From NCBI RefSeq assembly GCF_015209595.1, contig NZ_JADEYS010000011.1, forward strand, positions 62,001 through 126,000: DNA of 64,000 nucleotides, written 5' to 3'. The notes under the pieces are model-generated. The model saw only the letters and a list, made by a program, of their open reading frames with translations. It made no database searches and was not told the DNA's origin. This DNA is from Pontibacterium sinense. Its GTDB lineage: Bacteria > Pseudomonadota > Gammaproteobacteria > Pseudomonadales > Balneatricaceae. Position numbers and translations under genes: made by a program. Within the stretch, counting starts at the first letter, position 1, and the number at the start of each line of letters is the position of its first letter. Below are positions 17,379-25,296 of this stretch, in pieces.

Positions 17379-18716
17379 TTATCGGTTGAAACGCAACGCC
17401 TGAGCCGCATCGGTGTTGGCGATCACTTGAGTGCCATCAAACACCTCCACTCCGTTGACAAAGGTCTGGCAGATTCGAGCCCGGAAGCGTTCCCCAGCAA
17501 ACGGTGTCCAACCACACTTGTAACGCACCGAACCATCCTCTACCTGCTGTTCAACGTTCAGATCCACCAGCACCAGATCGGCGGCATACCCTTCGCGAAT
17601 AAACCCGCGTTGCGCGACCTGATAACGTATGGCCGGATTATGGCAGGCTTTCTGTACGATCTGCTCCAGCGAAAATACACCCTGATGATAGAGTTCCAGC
17701 AACATCGGCAAAGCATGTTCCACCAACGGCAAGCCCGCTGGAGCCTGCATATAGGGCTGGTTTTTTTCGCTCAGCAGGTGAGGGGCGTGGTCGGTGGCGA
17801 TCACATCGATCAGATCACTTCTGACCGCTTCACGCAGTGCGTCCCGGTCGCTTAATGATTTCACCGCCGGGTTACATTTGATGCGATTACCCTTCTCAGA
17901 ATAATCCAGGTCACTGAACCAGAGATGGTGCACACAGGCCTCAGCGGTAATCCGTTTATCCACCAGATCTCCGGCGGTAAACAGCGCCAGCTCTTTCGCG
18001 GTGGTCAGGTGTAAGACGTGCAGATTACTACCATGCTGCTTAGCCAGCGCCACCGCCATCGAACTTGAGGTATAACAGGCGTCCACATCACGGATCAGCG
18101 GATGCATCTCCACCGGCACCTCGCCGCCATACTGTACGCTGATCCGTTCGGCATTGGCGTCAATCATCCGGCTGTCTTCACAGTGAGTCGCGATCAGGAT
18201 CGGGCTGTCACGGAAGATCAAATCCAGCGCGTCAGGATCATCCACCAGCAGATTTCCGGTGGAAGCCCCCATAAACACTTTCACGCCACAGACACGGGTC
18301 GGATCAATCGCACGGATCTGGTCGATATTGTGATTGCTGGCGCCAAGATAAAACGAGTAATTCGCCACCGAGCGCTGCGCGGCCCGCGCAAACTTTCTCT
18401 CCAGCGCATCCATATTCAGCGTGGGTGGATCTACGTTAGGCATCTCCATATAGCTCGTGATTCCACCGGCTACAGCTGCCGCCGATTCGCTGGCAATATC
18501 ACCTTTATGGGTCAGTCCCGGCTCACGAAAGTGGACCTGATCGTCGATCATGCCCGGCAACAAATGAAGGCCGCTGGCGTCGATTACGCGATCTGCTGTT
18601 TTGTGTTGCAGATCGCTGCCAATCGCCTCAATCTGGCCCTCTTTAATCAGCACGTCACAGGTACGTTGCTTGCCTTCGTTGACCATACAGGCGTTCAAAA
18701 TCAGTGTGCTATTCAT
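17379..18716 (-). CDS. pyrQ: Dihydroorotase paralogue of the Zur cluster (PyrQ-like)
   Basis: A 445-aa amidohydrolase of the type I dihydroorotase family, converting carbamoyl aspartate to dihydroorotate in pyrimidine synthesis. The first metal motif reads DDQVHFREPG, with Gln60 where the family usually has His; H62 is kept. Other expected elements are VFMGASTGN, THCED and ATDHAPH. The gene follows folE2 by 14 bases and shares the Zur box upstream of hisI. Zur-controlled dihydroorotase copies (pyrQ in Pseudomonas) are thought to replace a zinc-dependent enzyme when zinc is scarce. The ATG at 18716 has GAGAAAAAGA upstream; an extended N-terminus is less likely. Confidence 0.88.
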   Translation of the reverse strand: MNSTLILNACMVNEGKQRTCDVLIKEGQIEAIGSDLQHKTADRVIDASGLHLLPGMIDDQVHFREPGLTHKGDIASESAAAVAGGITSYMEMPNVDPPTLNMDALERKFARAAQRSVANYSFYLGASNHNIDQIRAIDPTRVCGVKVFMGASTGNLLVDDPDALDLIFRDSPILIATHCEDSRMIDANAERISVQYGGEVPVEMHPLIRDVDACYTSSSMAVALAKQHGSNLHVLHLTTAKELALFTAGDLVDKRITAEACVHHLWFSDLDYSEKGNRIKCNPAVKSLSDRDALREAVRSDLIDVIATDHAPHLLSEKNQPYMQAPAGLPLVEHALPMLLELYHQGVFSLEQIVQKACHNPAIRYQVAQRGFIREGYAADLVLVDLNVEQQVEDGSVRYKCGWTPFAGERFRARICQTFVNGVEVFDGTQVIANTDAAQALRFNR

Positions 18717-18730
18717 AGTCTTTTTCTCGG

Positions 18731-19717
18731 TTACCAAGACAACTGAGGCGTAAAACCACCCACCAGACCACGGGTGGTGATGGCGACGGCGTTATGGGCA
18801 TGTAAACTCTCTTCGTGCGATACCTTGAGCCAGAAGTCACGCACCAAAGTTTCATCCATCAACGCAGCCTGAATGCGGCGGGCGGCATCTTCGCAGAACA
18901 TCAGATTCTGACCGTTCAACGCTGCGAACGCCTGCTCATCTTCACGCTTCACCGCGGTTTGCACCGGCGTTTGCAAGGCATTTTCGACACAGTTGATAAG
19001 ATGGACCAGCGGGAAACTGCCCGTCTCGGAACAGCTATCCAGCCGCAGTTTCAGATAGGCCCAGGAACGCTGGCTATGGGGTGTGGCAACAGAACCGCGC
19101 TCGCTCAAGAGCCACTCACTGATCTGCGTTTTGCTGAGTGAGGTTTGGTCGGCAAAGTCCTGCTGTAACGCCTCCTCCAATAGCTGACGGGAGAGGGATG
19201 CGGAGCACGGGCAGGTGCTGGAATAGGGCACACTCAGCTTCAGATCGATCTCCACCTCGCCACCGTGTAACTCCGCATCGATCTCGACCGGATAGGCCTT
19301 CCAGCCCGAATTCTCACTTTTCAGCGCAGGCCGGTTGAGCAACAGATCGAAACTCAGGTGCAGACGCACTGCATCACTGATTCCGTTCTGGCTCTCACAC
19401 TGGTCAAGCATCAGCTCACTCAGCAATTTGGGTGTCAGCGGCTGCTCAGCACATCGCGCCTGCAACAGCAGATAGAGCCGGGACATATGGATGCCCTTGG
19501 TGGCCGGATCGGTGATATTTACAAAAGTCTGCACGCTGGTATCACAGTGCACCCGGCCCTGATCCCGATCGTTCAACGTTATAGGTAACGCAATGCCCGC
19601 CATCCCCACCCAGTCCAACGAAGATTGCACGGCAGCCGCGCTGGAACGGGCAACATCCGGCAGCGTACGAACCGATTGAGCGTCCTGCTCTGCGTTGGGA
19701 TTGACCATCTTATTCAT
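18731..19717 (-). CDS. folE2: GTP cyclohydrolase IB (zinc-independent)
   Basis: A 328-aa GCYH-IB enzyme of the COG1469 family, forming dihydroneopterin triphosphate from GTP, the first folate step. Recognised blocks are TDPATKGIHMSRLYLL, PYSSTCPCSASLSRQL with the conserved cysteine, and the C-terminal SLHAHNAVA. FolE2 can use other divalent metals in place of the zinc required by FolE, and is a classical Zur-regulon gene. The ATG at 19717 overlaps the hisI stop, with GGGGAG upstream, indicating translational coupling. Confidence 0.93.
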   Translation of the reverse strand: MNKMVNPNAEQDAQSVRTLPDVARSSAAAVQSSLDWVGMAGIALPITLNDRDQGRVHCDTSVQTFVNITDPATKGIHMSRLYLLLQARCAEQPLTPKLLSELMLDQCESQNGISDAVRLHLSFDLLLNRPALKSENSGWKAYPVEIDAELHGGEVEIDLKLSVPYSSTCPCSASLSRQLLEEALQQDFADQTSLSKTQISEWLLSERGSVATPHSQRSWAYLKLRLDSCSETGSFPLVHLINCVENALQTPVQTAVKREDEQAFAALNGQNLMFCEDAARRIQAALMDETLVRDFWLKVSHEESLHAHNAVAITTRGLVGGFTPQLSW

Positions 19718-20162
19718 CGCCAGACTCCCCTCCAGATTCAACGCTAGGCATGGTCTGGTTTACACGCACCACCTGTTCGCCGGGGCTGAATGAGAAATAG
19801 AAACAGTTGTCACGCCCGGTATGGCAAGCACCGGCCTTCTGATCGGCCAGACAGAGCAAGGTATCTCCGTCACAATCGGCCCGCAGTTCGATCAGCCGTT
19901 GCAGATGGCCGCTGCTCTCCCCTTTTTTCCACAGTTGATCGCGGGAGCGAGACCAGTAGGTCACCCACCCCGTCCTCAGGCTCAGGTCCAACGACTCCCG
20001 GTTCATCCAGGCCATCATCAATACCTCGCCACTGTCGTGCTGTTGAGTGATCACCGGAATCAGGCCATCGGCGGTCCAGGCGAGCTGGTCTAAAAATTCA
20101 TCTTGTGGAAATTCAGTGCCCTGCGGGCTCGGTTCGATCTTTTGGAAGAAAGCACGTGTCAT
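19710..20162 (-). CDS. hisI: Phosphoribosyl-AMP cyclohydrolase paralogue of the Zur cluster
   Basis: HisI-like enzyme of histidine synthesis, opening the purine ring of phosphoribosyl-AMP. The 150-aa product has the family core ADGLIPVITQ, MMAWMNRESL, WSRSRDQLWKKGESSG and the metal-binding Cys/Asp cluster ADCDGDTLLC with GACHTGRDNCF. It is not next to other his genes but begins a hisI-folE2-pyrQ operon behind a Zur box, the usual place for a low-zinc HisI copy. The start is uncertain: ATG at 20162 has no clear ribosome site, and an upstream GTG at 20201 has AGAGGG very close. Confidence 0.87.
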   Translation of the reverse strand: MTRAFFQKIEPSPQGTEFPQDEFLDQLAWTADGLIPVITQQHDSGEVLMMAWMNRESLDLSLRTGWVTYWSRSRDQLWKKGESSGHLQRLIELRADCDGDTLLCLADQKAGACHTGRDNCFYFSFSPGEQVVRVNQTMPSVESGGESGDE

Positions 20163-20259
20163 CGGGGTAATCGTTATTCGTTGGCTATGGTTGGATGGCA
20201 CAACCCTCTGCCCTCACGATTGCTCAGAACACAGTGGGCTGTACCACTTATCTTATAAT

Positions 20260-20274
20260 TGTTATAACATAACA
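20260..20274. promoter_or_regulatory. Zur box
   Basis: TGTTATAACATAACA matches the gammaproteobacterial Zur core TGTTATnnnATAACA exactly. It lies between the divergent hisI-folE2-pyrQ operon and the DUF1826 gene, so one site can repress both in zinc-replete cells. Confidence 0.88.
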
Positions 20275-20330
20275 TAACAAAAGACAGTTAACCCTTTGCC
20301 AACAATCCCCGACATCGACAAACCATAATA

Positions 20331-20987
20331 ATGAATACAGCAACACACGCGGCCTTAACTCAGCAGCCCAGTCAGCAACTCAAGCGCATTGCACGTATCA
20401 GTGATCAAGCCGAAGTTCTGGGCGAGATCTATCAACCCGACGTTAATCTGGCCGTCTGGCAGCGCGATCTGGGAGCGGAGATAGAACACTACATGGCCCA
20501 ACTCGCCGACTCTAACCGGCAGGTCAATCTGCGCTGCCTAATCGGCACCGGCGATGAGATGCATGAAGAAACCAGCACGCAGCTCAACCGGGTTCTACCT
20601 GACTTCATCGGTAAGGATGCCCTGACCAACAATATCTGCGAACTGGTGGAGATGTACCAGTGCCTGTTTGAACCACAGCAGATCGGCATCCGTCTGGCTA
20701 CACTCAATCGCGCCATGTGTCCGAAGTTCCATGTGGACTACCTACCCGCTCGTATGGTGACGACCTACAGTGGCGCAGGCACCCACTGGTTGCCGAACCC
20801 GGAAGATGGCAGTCCTCGAATTCCGGAAATAGAACCGGAGCATTTCGAACAGATCAGTGCTGGAGATGTGGCCTTGCTGAAAGGGGATGGTTGGTTCGAG
20901 AATGAAGGTTTTGGAGTGGTACACCGGTCACCGCCGGTAGCCGAGGGCGAAACGCGGATGTTTCTATCGTTGGATTTTGCGGACTGA
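20331..20987 (+). CDS. DUF1826 protein, Zur-controlled
   Basis: A 218-aa protein of the DUF1826 family. No catalytic role is established. The visible core includes ICELVEMYQCLFEPQQIGIR and CPKFHVDYLPARMVTTYSG, with His and Cys residues that could bind metal, and a C-terminal HRSPP segment. In several proteobacteria DUF1826 genes sit beside Zur-regulated COG0523 GTPases and folE2. Here the gene faces the hisI-folE2-pyrQ operon across a Zur box and should be induced by zinc limitation. No clear ribosome site is seen before the ATG. Confidence 0.85.
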   Translation: MNTATHAALTQQPSQQLKRIARISDQAEVLGEIYQPDVNLAVWQRDLGAEIEHYMAQLADSNRQVNLRCLIGTGDEMHEETSTQLNRVLPDFIGKDALTNNICELVEMYQCLFEPQQIGIRLATLNRAMCPKFHVDYLPARMVTTYSGAGTHWLPNPEDGSPRIPEIEPEHFEQISAGDVALLKGDGWFENEGFGVVHRSPPVAEGETRMFLSLDFAD

Positions 20988-21460
20988 GGTTCCAAGGAGT
21001 AAGTCCTTATCGGCCGCTTTCGATCCAAAGAAGTCTCTCAGACTAGTCCTGCATAGGCTGAACTTCCCCCAGATTAACGGATACCTTTAATCGGCGAACA
21101 CTATATCGCCAAAATAGCTTGCAACTGGCAAGAAAACCTAAGCCGTACGAGACGATACAAATTAAAAATTTAACCGCTGTGCGCCTGACCAAATAGAGCG
21201 TATAGTGACGTAGTTAGTCTTTCCCTGTATCGAGCCTACTGGCCAACACGCCTCTATCCTCCTTATAGCGACTCTAAATTTGCATGTAAGCAAATAGAGT
21301 CGATTCATAGTACCTACCGTTTGTGCTTCTCAAGCTTAATGAGAATAGCCAGTCTTTTAACGTATCTCTGTGCTTTTGAGCAGCGAGATGCTGCGCGTGA
21401 TATTTTTTTAGCGTGATGTAGGTGCGTTCTTGATTTGTACTTATTCCTTTTAGGAGCTCC
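20988..21460. other. Intergenic region at the left edge of the accessory block
   Basis: About 470 bases without a credible gene. A hairpin at 21269-21302 combines CGACTCT/AGAGTCG with ATTTGC/GCAAAT and a 2-base bulge. It could be a terminator or element end, but lacks a U-tract. Base composition becomes AT-richer here. Confidence 0.45.
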
Positions 21461-22114
21461 ATGACTACCGGCATTGAAGAAACTCAAAAGTTACAACCTA
21501 CCATTATTTCCTATGTGAAAGACCTCCCTAATGTGTGTTCACTTGCCGGCTTAGCTTGCACAATATTGGCGATCTATTTCAGTATTATTGGCGTTTACTA
21601 CGCAGCAATGATTGGCATGATCTGGGCAGTTGCCTTTGACTGGGCCGATGGTCTGGTTGCGCGAAGAATGAAGGGGCGTACAGGCAGTGACCGAATTTTT
21701 GGTGGTCAACTCGATCTGCTCATAGACATTGTTAGCTATGGTGTCGCCCCGGCGATCCTTTTGCTTAGTTATGGAGCGTTCGACCCTATATTTTTGCCAG
21801 CCGCTTTCATTGTACTCGCTGCCAGTGCGATACGCTTAAGTTACTTCAGTACCTTCGGCTTGTCTGACGAATCCAAATACACCGGGTTGGCGCTGGACAA
21901 CAACAACATCCTATTGGTTTCTATATTTCTTTTAGAAAGTGTTCTTCCTAGTGAAATATTCACAGTGATCCTCTATGTCAGTGCTCTAGGGCTGGCCGCT
22001 CTCAATGTGTCTCAGATTAAAACGCCCAAATTTTCTGGCAATCCGCGAAATGTTTTTTTGCTTGCGTTTTATACGCTTGGAATTACGGGAATTTATGCTT
22101 GGAAGCTTTTATAG
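21461..22114 (+). CDS. CDP-alcohol phosphatidyltransferase family membrane enzyme
   Basis: A 217-aa inner-membrane enzyme. The family active site is complete: DWADGLVAR, then GGQLDLLID, matching DxxDGxxAR...GxxxDxxxD. About six hydrophobic helices follow the usual layout. It resembles phosphatidylserine-synthase-like members, but the alcohol acceptor cannot be read from the sequence. A nucleotidyltransferase gene follows 72 bases later, suggesting that an activated head group is made and used locally. AGGAG lies five bases before the ATG. Codon use is more AT-rich than in the nitrate genes, fitting acquired DNA. Confidence 0.85.
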   Translation: MTTGIEETQKLQPTIISYVKDLPNVCSLAGLACTILAIYFSIIGVYYAAMIGMIWAVAFDWADGLVARRMKGRTGSDRIFGGQLDLLIDIVSYGVAPAILLLSYGAFDPIFLPAAFIVLAASAIRLSYFSTFGLSDESKYTGLALDNNNILLVSIFLLESVLPSEIFTVILYVSALGLAALNVSQIKTPKFSGNPRNVFLLAFYTLGITGIYAWKLL

Positions 22115-22186
22115 TCAGTATTAGCACTGGTAAAACTGCCTGTAAAAAACGGTACTGATAATTATTTTTGAGGAATTAAATAGCAT

Positions 22187-22630
22187 ATGATTGTATATAC
22201 CGTAGGTACTTTTGATTTGTTGCATGTGGGACATCTTGCTTTACTGGAGTACTGTAAATCATTGGGTGGTGTTTTAGCCGTTGGCGTTGCTTCAGATCGT
22301 GTTGTGAATTCTTACAAGCCCAATGTGCCTGTTATTCCTCTTGATCAACGCATGGAAATGCTGAGAGCTTTGCGTTGTGTTGATATTGTGCGCCCCTACG
22401 ATGAACTTGAATATGTGTCTGGTTGCAAAGAACTGAATGCTGATATTTTCGTGATTGGCGAAGATTGGGGGAATAAGCCCCACAATATCGCGGTGGAGTC
22501 TTATCTTAAATCGGCAGGAAAGCAGATCAAGCAAGTACTTTATAACCCCCGTACTTCATCAACCTCGATAAAACAAAATGTCATTGCTCAATCTTATAAT
22601 GTAAGCAATTTAAAGACTACTGTAGCGTAG
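22187..22630 (+). CDS. Cytidylyltransferase-like nucleotidyltransferase
   Basis: A 147-aa soluble enzyme of the TagD/GCT-like nucleotidyltransferase superfamily. The N-terminal GTFDLLHVGH carries the HxGH nucleotide-binding motif (H13, H16), and the C-terminal RTSSTS corresponds to the RTxG(I/V)STT-type phosphate-binding motif. Likely substrates are CTP and a phospho-alcohol (glycerol-phosphate, phosphoethanolamine or similar). With the upstream CDP-alcohol transferase it could make a modified phospholipid by a Kennedy-like route; this is inference. GAGGA lies about 12 bases before the ATG, somewhat far. Confidence 0.82.
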   Translation: MIVYTVGTFDLLHVGHLALLEYCKSLGGVLAVGVASDRVVNSYKPNVPVIPLDQRMEMLRALRCVDIVRPYDELEYVSGCKELNADIFVIGEDWGNKPHNIAVESYLKSAGKQIKQVLYNPRTSSTSIKQNVIAQSYNVSNLKTTVA

Positions 22631-23228
22631 TGGCTTAATTAACAGGAATAAGTTTGACTACTACGGAGTCCTCTGGACATCTCCTTCCGTTCGGCCAAGG
22701 TAAGAGATAATCTTGATCGTTTCCTTTATCGAGGTCGAATTCCTCCACTGGGAGCCTCCAGCAAACGCAACAGTCGGGGGGCTGCTTGACCTTCCCTAGA
22801 GGTGAGGCTCTCCGTAACCATATGCAACTCCAAATGCGACATCGGGAAGAATGGGGATGTTTTTTATGCCCTAAACAAAGATCGAAAATAGTACGAAGAT
22901 CATAATAGGTTCACCCATTATCACCCCTACTTTAGCAGAATATTACGCTATTTTAGAGGATGTCCGCTCCGTGCCGTTAAGCGACCACCCAGGTCGTTAC
23001 AACCTGCTAACTGCTGGTCACTGGGTAAAGAAGTCGGTTTACGACCCAAAGCGGTCATCAATAGTAAGAGAAAGCTGCTCAAAATAGTCAGAAATATGAC
23101 CACTAGACCTCATCATAGTTACGTGATCCCCCGTTCGCCGGAGGAAAAACGGTCACAGTAATTATTGGTATGGCATTGGACTATAGTGTGACCATCCGGT
23201 GAATACGCCCCACAAACAGTGTTGGAGT
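22631..23228. other. Gene-poor region with decayed mobile-DNA features
   Basis: No intact gene. GTGCCGTTAAGCGAC at 22971-22985 recurs at 24602-24616, where it spans the stop codon of the dead integrase. TTGACC at 22786 followed by an imperfect dyad (CCTTCC/GGTGAGG) resembles a MerR-type metal promoter, but no metal gene follows. Confidence 0.4.
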
Positions 23229-23312
23229 GCGCCTTTGGCTCAGATGGATAGGCCAGCTATAACAGGGAGGTAGATGGAGAAAACGTGGTGCACCCGGAGG
23301 GATTCGAACCCC
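23229..23312. pseudogene. tRNA fragments, possible old integration site
   Basis: On the plus strand, GCGCCTTTGGCTCAGATGG followed by ATAGGCC (23229-23254) looks like the 5' acceptor and D-arm of a tRNA, near tRNA-Arg(UCU). On the minus strand, GGGGTTCGAATCCC (23312-23299) followed by TCCGGGTGCACCA (23298-23286) looks like a tRNA T-loop, acceptor and CCA end, also Arg-like. The halves face each other and cannot form one tRNA. They may be remnants of tRNA att sites. Confidence 0.45.
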
Positions 23313-23520
23313 GAGCAACAGGATAGAAATAGTTTGCCCCAGACTAATTTTCTGTATGTTATTTGACCGGCCTGATGCTTTATTACCTATTTATGCACGT
23401 CATTTCGACGTTTTTCTCAATTCCTCGTCCTGTTTTCATAAGTACAACGTAAAAATTCCTGCATTTTTTTGCCTGCTTCAGGCGGTTCACTCATTTCCAA
23501 AAAAAAATAGGATACAAATT

Positions 23521-23730
23521 ATGTCTAATAGGACGACTGGCACAGTTAAATGGTTTAATGATGAGAAAGGCTTTGGCTTTATCGAACAACAATCCGGACC
23601 CGATGTTTTTGCCCACTTCAGCGCAAATGCTGGCGACGGCTTCAAAAGCCTTCAGGAAGGCCAGCAGGTTGAATTCTCTGTGACTCAAGGTCAAAAAGGC
23701 CCACAAGCAGAGAACATCCGTCCTCTGTAA
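23521..23730 (+). CDS. Cold-shock domain protein (CspA family)
   Basis: A 69-aa single-domain RNA/DNA chaperone. The RNP1-like [15 protein letters not shown] and RNP2-like DVFAHFS motifs are intact, with the usual C-terminal [13 protein letters not shown] at 23521 follows an AGGATAC ribosome site; longer in-frame readings upstream have no family similarity. The long upstream untranslated region and A-rich stretch suit a cold-shock mRNA. It is monocistronic, with a hairpin at its stop codon. Whether it is cold-induced or constitutive cannot be told. Confidence 0.93.
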   Translation: MSNRTTGTVKWFNDEKGFGFIEQQSGPDVFAHFSANAGDGFKSLQEGQQVEFSVTQGQKGPQAENIRPL

Positions 23731-23761
23731 GTTTTAAATTGGTTTAATTCAATTTAAAACT
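23730..23761 (+). terminator. 3' hairpin of the cold-shock gene
   Basis: AGTTTTAAATTG and CAATTTAAAACT form a perfect 12-bp AT-rich stem starting on the last base of the stop codon. No U-tract follows, so it may be an mRNA-stabilising 3' hairpin as much as a terminator. Confidence 0.5.
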
Positions 23762-23929
23762 GCTGGGAGCATGGTTTTATTTTGTTCCCTCAAACAATCA
23801 CTGTTCCCCACCCTACATTAAAGCTTCACTATTTCCAGATCAGACAACGGTTGTGGTGTGTAGCCACGAGCATTAATGAAACGTTCAAAAAAGGACGCGA
23901 AAAACCGTCAGCGCGGTTCAGTATGGACA

Positions 23930-24400
23930 TTATTCGTTTTTTTCGATGTCCTTCTTGATTGTATCCAATCTTTCTTTTTGCTCCTCGCTATTTTGCATCT
24001 GCGTCGAACCAGTTTTGTGAGGAGCGGTAAAACGCTCAGTGTTATCTAGCGCCTCGGATAGTTCTTCCAACCTTTCGCTGATTGAACGAAAGAGCATTAA
24101 GTCCAGCTGATCCACATCTTTAAGCGCCTGAGTTGACTGCCAGAGCAGGAGCGGAAGTGATTCCAGGATAGTGTGTTCTATGGATTGCATCTCTAATTTG
24201 GACTGTAGTTTCTTGCGATCCTCTAGCCATAACACAAGCTCTTTTACCTCCTCAATGAATAGTTCTGCCGCTACATGGGGAGGGACTCGGTCAACTCCGG
24301 CATTGAATGAGGCCACATTGATTTGGGTTTCCTTACCCGAATCTTTATCTTTGATAATACGAATGCAATCAATCGTTTCGCCTTTGGTAATGAATTCCAT
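23930..24400 (-). CDS. Hypothetical helical protein, 156 aa
   Basis: I do not recognise this protein. The product starts MEFITKGETIDCIRIIKDKD, then has a long, charged and largely helical segment with leucine-rich patches and ends in a very hydrophilic tail (KERLDTIKKDIEKNE). No signal peptide or membrane segment is present. ATG at 24400 is chosen because GAGAAGG ends five bases before it; a TTG twelve codons upstream has no spaced ribosome site. It is isolated in the accessory block, beside a dead integrase, so it may be cargo of an old element. Confidence 0.6.
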   Translation of the reverse strand: MEFITKGETIDCIRIIKDKDSGKETQINVASFNAGVDRVPPHVAAELFIEEVKELVLWLEDRKKLQSKLEMQSIEHTILESLPLLLWQSTQALKDVDQLDLMLFRSISERLEELSEALDNTERFTAPHKTGSTQMQNSEEQKERLDTIKKDIEKNE

Positions 24401-24607
24401 AAGCACCTTCTCACTCTGTGTCAGCTTCAGAGACAACCTAAAATTTAGACTTAGAGAAGAATAATTGCCAACATATAGTCTTGGGCCAATATCTGATTGG
24501 TCACGTATGTTATTCCTTGCAGACCTAATGTGGGGGTTAGCTGCGAGTTAAGGAGGATCACCAGCAAAAATAAAAACCAGATTGTTGGGAAAGTCTGGTT
24601 TGTGCCG

Positions 24608-24845
24608 TTAAGCGACAGCCTTAGTCTCTACCGCATTAGCGTCATACTTCAGTCTGCTCTGCCATTTCCCAAAAGCGTCTTCTACGTCAGTTCCCAGCTA
24701 ACTGACGGTGCTTTCCAGATTACTGTGCCCCAGGAACTGCTGCTGCACGGCCCTGAGGTCCTTAGTTCGTTTATAGATCAGCACTGGTTTGGCTCGCCTC
24801 ATCGAGTGAGTTCCGTAGACGGAAACTTCAAGACCGATCCATTCT
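24608..24845 (-). pseudogene. Tyrosine recombinase (integrase) C-terminal remnant with TAG at catalytic Tyr
   Basis: Minus-strand translation gives [20 protein letters not shown], then LRAVQQQFLGHSNLESTVS, a stop, and LGTDVEDAFGKW onward to a TAA at 24608. This matches the catalytic C-terminus of phage-type integrases (HxxR and the GHxxLESTVRYLG block). The stop TAG stands exactly where the nucleophilic tyrosine of RYLG is expected. The N-terminal part is missing, cut at about 24845 where an unrelated transposase fragment begins. The gene is dead and marks former mobile DNA. Confidence 0.82.
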
Positions 24846-25019
24846 GAATATTTAAAGGCGAGTATTCGTGCCAAAGTGGAACATCTATTCCGTATCATCA
24901 AGTGCCAGTTCGGCTTTACCAAGGCTCGCTTCAGGAGAATGCGGAAGAACGACAATAAACTCGCCATGCTTTTTGCGTTGGCAAATGTCGTTCGGGTGAT
25001 TCAAATGCTGAGGACCTAA
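24846..25019 (+). pseudogene. IS5-family transposase C-terminal remnant
   Basis: The plus strand encodes [19 protein letters not shown], then [19 protein letters not shown] and [19 protein letters not shown] before a stop. This is the C-terminal end of IS5-type DDE transposases, including the KVEH glutamate block. Only 57 codons remain. It abuts the integrase remnant on the opposite strand. Sequence beyond the stop, to about 25155, may be the rest of the IS end; no terminal repeat was identified. Confidence 0.8.
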
Positions 25020-25296
25020 GATCAGTGCGTCCGTGGGCTGGGAAACAGATCCGCAGATAATAGAATGCGAATGAAAAGCAGCGAGTTCAACTGAAATCCC
25101 GAGAAAAGGCTTGTTGTTGTAATAAGAGACTTAAACAAAGTACTGCCAGGGATAAGCCTACGCTACGTTTCGGTTTGCTCCAGAGCGCAACGTTATACGC
25201 TTTTCGTAGCTCCTTTACCGCCAATAGCCTTTTCAGCTCGTCGGTCTCAGCTTAGGTTGCACGTCCATACGAACCCCCTTCGTCTGCGGGCCAGTA

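Noticed and set aside
21274-21474. 66-codon minus-strand frame before the CDP-alcohol gene
   Set aside because: No ribosome site or recognisable feature; it crosses the hairpin and the start of the next gene.
22786-22817. MerR-type metal-responsive promoter (TTGACC plus CCTTCC/GGTGAGG dyad)
   Set aside because: The dyad is imperfect, the -10 region is poor and no metal-resistance or merR gene follows.
24698-24967. An 89-residue minus-strand open frame as one integrase gene
   Set aside because: Only its C-terminal part resembles integrase; its first half is the antisense of an IS5 transposase fragment on the plus strand.
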